Assembly: GCF_000281045.1 (NCBI RefSeq)
Contig: NW_008246093.1
Location: 282,759 to 345,793, forward strand
DNA: 63,035 nt
Direction: 5' to 3'
DNA from: Saprolegnia diclina VS20
Taxonomy: Eukaryota > Oomycota > Saprolegniomycetes > Saprolegniales > Saprolegniaceae
Part shown: positions 56,964 to 63,035 of the stretch, in pieces
How the letters are laid out: each line of letters starts with the position of its first letter
Position numbering within the stretch: the stretch's first letter is position 1
Made by a program: the position numbers and the translations under genes
The notes under the pieces: model-generated
Database searches by the model: none
Seen by the model: the letters and a program-made list of their open reading frames with translations, nothing else
What the model was told of the DNA's origin: nothing

Positions 56964-58044
56964 CGTCGGTCGGCTCCAAATCGCACTCGGCCCGCAAAAG
57001 GTCAATTGAGGCACAACAGCATTGCAATGTTGTTACATCCCCCACGCTGAAGGCCCAGCAATGGAAGGAGACAGGTACAGTCATGTCTTCTTTACCCGTT
57101 GCGCACGGTGAGGGGCGAAATATAGCAGCGTTACGAGGCCGTCGCATCCAGCTAGTGAACAAGCATCGAGGCAAGACATGTCCGTCTGGCTGAGGTTGTG
57201 AGCAGGTCACGCGCAGTAACGTCGCTGCGGGTAGGGTAGATGCGCGAAACCGTGAAACGGCGACCAATGAAATCGCGCGATTTGGTGTAGAAAGGCGATT
57301 ACAGCGCCAGATGGTCCATCTTGCGCTGCACGCTCGATCAACGACAGTCCCAGCCAACTCTATTTTAATAGAAGACCCACTTCAACAACAACAGTCCCAG
57401 CCAACGCTAGACTGATGGATCCGGTGCATCGACATGTAATACGTATACTCGCACAGTACGGCCCTGTTTGCGACTACAATTTATACAATTTACAACAAAA
57501 AACTAGGCTCATGAAACGAGCACATGCGAAACTTGCGGCCCACTACAAACGCCCAAGTAAGCGCACAACAAGCGACACATCGGTCCACTCCCCAGTCTCA
57601 ATGGCAACATCTGCACAAACAAGAAAATTTCGTCCATCGTTTTCGATATCCTGTTGTGCAGAATGTACCAAGCTCCCTCGTGTTTACAATGTTGTATGAT
57701 ATTCGAAATGTCCTATGAACTGCGTTGAGAACGCAGCGTGATGTCAGGAAGGCAGCGCATTTGGGGGCATCACATGTATGTATTGGTGCGCGCCAGTCAA
57801 CCAACGATGGGCGAGGCGTGGAGGCGGGTTGGCTTTCATGCTTTTGACAACCGCGCGCGGGTCCGACGGTCGCTACGCTGCTACCATGTTGTTCTATTGT
57901 TCTATCTCGTGTTATTCTCGCTCACTCGTCTTGGTCGCAGAAACGTCGTTCTTTCTGGAAAAGACTCCAACCTGCAATTTCTATATCGACCAACGTGTAC
58001 GTTTGGCATCAACGACAGCCGAAATGCCACCAACATCAGTTCCG
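56964..58044. other. Divergent intergenic region
   Basis: Likely promoters of copy 7 (minus) and the NEMP-like gene (plus). An AT-rich stretch at about 57465-57505 was noted; no gene was seen. Confidence 0.5.
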
Positions 58045-59769
58045 ATGCAAGCTCTCGTCCCGCTGCTTCTCGTTGCGTACTACGCGGGCTTTGCGCACCA
58101 CAGTGCCACATGTATATATACCGGTGTGCCATCGTCGGCCATGCTAACGCGCCGTCGCTTTGCATTAGCTGCGTCGTTGTGGGAAGCGGACTGGGTGCGC
58201 ACGGCCGAGGGCTCGGTAGCCAACACGAACGTGACCTGGTTCGACGATGGGGATGTACATCGCTATCGGTTTGCAAAGTACGGCGAGAAGAAGACGTACT
58301 GCTTCTACCCGAACGCGACGCTAAGCTTTCGCATGGAGCCGTTGACAAGGTTGACGAGCATACTGCACGGTTTGTTCTCATGTGTATAGAATAGCCCTTC
58401 GCAGCCATACGTCGTCCAGTGGCTTGGGCAATTCGAAGCGGCGCACGTCGTTGCCAACTTTGCCGCTGGCTACATGACACAATTGCAGGTATCGTCTTGC
58501 TATGGCGATTTGTGTTAAATACGTCGCTGGCGAAGGAACGCATCCCGCTGATCCGCTCGTTGCTGTGGCCGTGGAGTGACTTGCCTGTCAAGTTGACGAG
58601 CAAAGCGCGCGACCAGTTGCATCTGACGTACATTGGGTATGTTCTACTAAACGGTCGTCAGTGTTCATTACTTTGCAGCCCGACGTCAACACCGTGCCGC
58701 ATGCACGAGGGTTTCGAGGCTCATTATACGCCATTTGTGGACCAATTCGTCCCGGAAAAGCTTCAATACGTCCTTGCCCTGTTTCGCAACTACGTCGGTC
58801 AGTACAGAGTACTGCCTCCTCCAACAAGGTATTATTAAACTCCATCGATATAGCTTTGCGCTGCGAAAGCTTTCATGCCTTGCCCTGCGACGGCTTTGGT
58901 AACGAGTGCTTCATCAAATTGAGCCCATTTGAGTACCCGTGCATCACCGTCCACGGGCCAACTTCAGGCATCGTGCTCGCCAACGCACAAGTCCCGTTCA
59001 CAATCGCGAGCAAGACATGTACGTACCGCTGCATTTGCATCGGCTTTGAATCGCGGTTGAGTAGATGTCGACATGGCATTCGCCCGCAATTTCCTCCTCG
59101 GGCTCTTTGTGTACTTTTCGGCCGAGACGCTGGCGACAAACCGCCTCTTCCACTACGCGTTGGGCACGGCCATTAGCATAGTGTTCTCACTCACGCTGCC
59201 CCTGTACTGGATGTCCAAGCTGGCGCTGAACGTGGTGCGGCGACTGCCCGGTGGCAGAGCTCTCGCGAGCGGAATCAAGGTTGCGAGCTCCATCATGGGT
59301 CTCGTGCTCCTTCCCGTCATTTATAACCCCCTGTGCTATGTCCGATCCATTTCAATCCTCATGGACGAGCTCACACCATCATTGCGTAGCTGCTGGACCT
59401 GCTCTACCAATTTTGGCTCAGCGACAGCGTTATGGACGTGCCGCACCTCGGAAAGCTGTACGTCACCTTTTTTGGGCTCGTGGGCGGCGCCATGGTGCAT
59501 CGCTTCCATGGTGGGCGCCCGACGCAAGCAAACCTACGAAGCGCGGTGGCGGCACCGGCTACGAGCACTGCGCGGAAGCAAAGGTAGGGCGCCCATTGCT
59601 TGCCACGCGCGTCGTTGAAGCGTTGCGCTAGGTCATGGCGGGCTCCCAGCAGTACCTTGCAATCTATCTCCAGGTATTTGGCGTGGCGTTGCTGCTGCAG
59701 AGCACGTCGTCAACCACCACATCGTGTGTCGTCGTACTGTTAACACTCCTTTCGTCGGTGCTCTACTGA
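58045..59769 (+). CDS. NEMP-like nuclear-envelope/endomembrane protein
   Basis: Nine exons join in phase to 431 residues: 58045-58111, 58169-58349, 58395-58488, 58536-58636, 58679-58797, 58854-59018, 59065-59339, 59390-59545 and 59632-59769. Residues 1-17 (MQALVPLLLVAYYAGFA) form a signal peptide. The luminal part has paired cysteines and ends FIKLSPFEYPCITVHGPTSG. A hydrophobic block follows, with FARNFLLGLFVYFSAETLA, NRLFHYALGTAISIVFSLTLPLYW and VASSIMGLVLLPVIY, then VTFFGLVGGAM and YLAIYLQVFGVALLLQ. The order signal peptide, Cys-containing luminal domain, then an L-x-x-N-x-x-F-x-Y-x-x-G helix and further spans resembles NEMP/TMEM194 proteins of the inner nuclear membrane. The family call is an inference; the last exon and stop are less certain. 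Confidence 0.65.
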
Positions 59770-61122
59770 GCAATTTTCGACGTGCTGGTCGGAGAATGAA
59801 CATGATCTAGTCAAGGTTTGCTACTAGGAATGTCTAGCAATTCAACTGAACGCCACGGCTCCAGTTTTGCCTGGCAGACTTGATTAGAGCAGAATGCGAC
59901 GAGCCACGGAGCGGTGTGGTGACTCTCGCTAGCAAACGGCAAAACTATAGCCACCGATTGCCACCACGGTAGTACGATTAACATTCAAGTCCACCCTACT
60001 AGTACGTGATGGGCACGCATTTGATGATGCAAGGAGGGTCCAAGTGGAGAGCAAATCACTATAAGAAACTTGCTGCTGGAACCAATCTGGTACAAAAGAC
60101 ATTGTCAAAGTTCAGCTCAAAGCTCGTGCTCCTAAATCTGGTTGGCCGTATCAGGTTGTTGCTTCAACAAGATCTGACGATGGATAGAGTACTTGCTATT
60201 TCTGATGACAAATCCCTCTCATCGTCTTTTCGTTGCAACCGTCACGTTGGTCGCCAACAGCGTCTCTCACTAGATGTTTAAATCTGTGTCCTTGAAGGTG
60301 ATTGAACTAACAACTGCGGCTCCATGTATTTGATTTGTCAAAACACCGCGCCAAAGCCCGTTGCATCACCGCATGATACAATTTAACGAGCGTAGATGGT
60401 AGTACCGTGGCAGCTACGACTCGGAAGGAGTATCTTGTCCATCAGCGCTCCTTTGCTCTGCGGGTCAGAGGCTGCAAGGTCTTTCTGCAGTGACAAAGAC
60501 ACTCCTCGGGTCCGTGGACTCGACGCCGCATCTTCGGGTGGCTGGCGCCTGTTTACATGGCGACCAGCATTCCGCGTCTGATGCATCAACATGCACATGC
60601 ACTGCTGGGACCACCAACACTCGACCAACCTGGTCGCCGCGCTGATCGGGCCGTCTACAGGGGACCATTGGCTACAGTACCCTTCCTTCAAGGAAATGGT
60701 GCTGTCGCGAGAGAAATACATTCGTTGGATATACTAGTATCCACTATCCGCTCAAAAAACTTGGTACCACGAGAAGGGTTGTACCGTGAATCACGCTTCC
60801 GAGGCAAGAAACGTGCAGGCTCGTCATGGCTGCTTCGCCCGTCAGACATGCATCCTCGTTGATAGCGTAAGCGCTGCCGTATCGGTACACTAACGCGACG
60901 CTATGTCGGCACGAGCGACAACATGTAAAGAGCTCCACTGTACAGCACGCAAGCGTTGGCATGCACGGGGCAACTAGAGACGCGGGAGCTAAAGATATGA
61001 ACCCATCTAGCGTGGTATCCCGTGGGTGTGTGTCCGTCGACCGAGTGACCGGCCTTCATCATTCAACGTCCACCACGTCACTGCAAGGGAAGCACCACTC
61101 TTGCTTTTCCCAGCGACACCCG
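59770..61122. other. Intergenic, no gene recognised
   Basis: Two TACTAGTA palindromes (59997-60004, 60732-60739). An open frame runs upstream of copy 8 from 60961 but looks like 5' leader. Confidence 0.45.
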
Positions 61123-62357
61123 ATGCACCTTGCGTGGCCACTGGACACGTATTTGTTCCCGTCGCCGTCGGACGACGACGCGCGCCGGTACAAGTCGATC
61201 GGCGATGCGTCCTTGCGCTGCGTTCTCGACGCAGCACTCTCAGTCGAGCGCCGGTCGAGCGGATGGCGCCGCGTCGGCAGCTTCAACGACGTGCGTCTCT
61301 ACGAAGGAGAGAGCGCGATCCAAGGCATGATTCCGTTCCGCATCGTGGCAAAAGCCTCGGCGACACTTGAAGAAATCGCGCAAATCCACGATTTCTCGAC
61401 GCACGCCAAGTGCCAAGTGTACAAGAGTGTGTATGCGGACGACATTTTGGCCATGACGACGCTGCACAGCTTTTACCCGCGGACGCCCCACCGCCCGTTC
61501 AAGCAGCTGTACCTCAAGTGGAATGCGAACCGCAGCCCCGTGCCCATGATCAAGGACCGCGACTTCATCTACGTCGAGGTAAGGTCCGTTATGGCGAGCG
61601 ACAAGTATCGACAAGAACGTAGGCGCAAGACGAAGTGCGGCTCACGTCCGGCCGCCGCGGGTGGGTCTACGCGCAAACCAGCGTCGACGTGCCGGGGTTT
61701 CCCGTCTTTGACGAAGCCGTGCGCGGCGACCTCTACATGGGCATGGGCGTCGTGTACCTCGAGACAGAGACCCCCGGAGAGCTGCACGTGATTTACCACC
61801 TCTGCGTCGACTTCAAGGGCCACATCCCGCACTGGGTCTTCAAGCTCGGCATGAAGGGCCGTGCGCGCAACATTCAATTTATCAACGACCGCGTGCACCG
61901 GCTCCGGCTCAGCACCGAGCCGCTGCAGCAACCGTCCGAGCCAACGTCGCCGACCACGTGCGCGCTGTGCCACCGACACAGTCATGCCTTTTGCAAGCAC
62001 AAGTGCTGCCAGGCGTGCGGCGAGGTACATGCTTCGTACTTGGACACTCGTCAAGAATCCATACTGAACTAGGTCGTGTGCAGCAAGTGCAGCCGCTCGT
62101 GGCGACTCTCGGGGCTGGCGGGCGACACCCGCGTATACAAGGCGTGTGTGTGCAATGTGTGCTCCCAAGCCGTGCGCGACCAAGACCGTTGTCCCAGTCA
62201 GCGATCGCTGGACGAGACGTCGCCCAGCAGCGACGGCGACCTTCATTACGGCGTCGGTGCCCACGACGATGTGGGCGACGGGTCGAGCAGCGGCACCGAC
62301 GTTGCCATGGACCTGTCGTATTTATCCGTGTACCAGACCAAGAAAACGACACAATAA
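61123..62357 (+). CDS. START-like domain plus FYVE-like zinc finger protein (copy 8)
   Basis: Three exons (61123-61578, 61623-62024, 62073-62357) give 380 residues. I start at MHLAWPLDTYLFPSPSDDD because it aligns with the other N-termini; the frame is open further upstream to 60961. The first intron of the other copies is missing, while the intron before VVC in the finger is kept. Landmarks: ATLEEIAQIHDFSTHAKC, YLKWNANRSPVPMIKDRDFIYVE, TSGRRGWVYAQTS and GVVYLETETPGELHVIYHLC. The finger (about 264-325) is CALC...CKHKCCQACGE|VVCSKCSRSW...CNVC, without the RHHC patch. The tail is acidic and ends MDLSYLSVYQTKKTTQ. Confidence 0.9.
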
Positions 62358-62770
62358 TGTCGTGTAGAATTGTAGTTCACTACTACAGACTTGCTTGCCG
62401 ACGAGCGTTCTGTCTCTCAGATATTAGTGTAACCGTTATGTTGTCAGTCTAGTCTAGTCTAGTTTAGTCTAGTCTAGTTTAGTCTAGTCCACCAAGATGG
62501 GCACCACGAGCCACGAACCAGAAGTTGTATCCCACCTCTTGTAAGGGCATGGTACGGGCTTCAATATCGGCCCCAAGTGTACTCTTATGAAGGACAGTGG
62601 TGGGCGTGTCCAATGAACCTAACCCTACGAACCAAGAAATGCAAGATTCTAGGTCACGGCTTGCGATCGTTATGAAGGAAGTGGACAACGTTCGTATTCG
62701 ACCAGTGGCGTGCATGCTGCTGCATAGTGCTATACATGTTGATCGCGTTCGGGTGCTGGGGCTTGGTGAC
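62358..62770. other. Intergenic with pentanucleotide repeat
   Basis: Follows copy 8; contains the TAGTC repeat and nothing else recognised. Confidence 0.5.
62446..62490. repeat. (TAGTC)n pentanucleotide repeat with TAGTT variants
   Basis: About nine 5-bp units directly downstream of START/FYVE copy 8. Confidence 0.93.
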
Positions 62771-62991
62771 CTAGATCACTCCATTGACGTTCGTCATTGC
62801 AGGCGTCGGGTCGAGCGCGTCCACGGCGGCGAGGATCACGCGCTGGAATGCGTCGACCGTCCAGAACGCCGAAGGCTTGAGCGTCAACGTCTCGTTTTGA
62901 TGACGACGATATCGGCGGCCGTGATGAAGCCAATCGGCTCATCGAGCGCGTCGACAAGGGCTCGCATGTCTCGCCCCTCGCTCACTGTCGC
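62771..62991 (-). other. Possible partial gene or pseudogene at window end
   Basis: On the minus strand an acceptor-like CTAG precedes a coding-like frame (MRALVDALDEPIGFITAADI). This changes to a second frame (PSAFWTVDAFQRVILAAVDA) that stops at 62771. Joining them needs either a 32-nt intron, shorter than any other here, or a frameshift. The rest of the gene would lie beyond the window. Family unknown. Confidence 0.35.
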
Positions 62992-63035
62992 CTAGTACTC
63001 GCGAATGGACGTTCGTTTCTTCGCAACGTGCTCTT

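Noticed and set aside
62446-62490. TAGTC repeat considered as a telomeric or CRISPR-like array
   Set aside because: Units are 5 bp, imperfect and without spacers; it is a simple microsatellite.

Overview
The window is eukaryotic nuclear DNA, most likely from an oomycete of the order Saprolegniales (Aphanomyces, Achlya, Saprolegnia or relatives). Three things point there. Coding DNA is GC-rich and broken by very short introns, mostly 42-60 nt, that usually open GTAC or GTAT and close TAG. Genes are packed on both strands. The gene content fits too: expanded START plus FYVE-like zinc-finger proteins, ankyrin/TRP-like channels and tandem CoA ligases. No bacterial operon structure, rRNA, tRNA or CRISPR was recognised. 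The genus cannot be fixed from the sequence alone.

Left third (1-25 kb): a sphingolipid desaturase cut by the window edge; a START/FYVE-like gene; four genes of unknown or weakly known function; a membrane-anchored family 1 beta-glucosidase; a C-terminally anchored membrane protein; a coiled-coil protein; an AAAP-type amino-acid transporter; an ankyrin/TRP-like cation channel; and a very intron-dense gene joining RCC1 repeats, two BTB domains and a C-terminal membrane anchor (IBtk-like).

Middle (25-38 kb): an STK16/NAK-type protein kinase; a frame-broken DNA transposon fragment; then three head-to-tail copies of a probably mitochondrial 4-coumarate-CoA-ligase-like acyl-CoA synthetase, with a decayed fourth copy between the second and third.

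Right third (40-62.4 kb): seven START/FYVE-like genes, six on the plus strand and one on the minus strand. They share exon boundaries, including an internal exon of exactly 254 nt in five members. With the copy at 1.9-3.9 kb there are eight in the window. All eight end with a divergent tail that keeps a short D-L-S-Y-L motif. Two small paralogous ORFs and a NEMP-like membrane protein gene lie among them. Gene-free stretches hold microsatellites and eight copies of the palindrome TACTAGTA, and otherwise nothing I could recognise.

The most unusual content is the START/FYVE-like array with its shared tail motif and weakened zinc-finger signature. It looks like an expanding family of lipid-responsive adaptor proteins. 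Exon coordinates were read by hand from splice signals and reading phase; total coding lengths divide by three where full exon lists are given.
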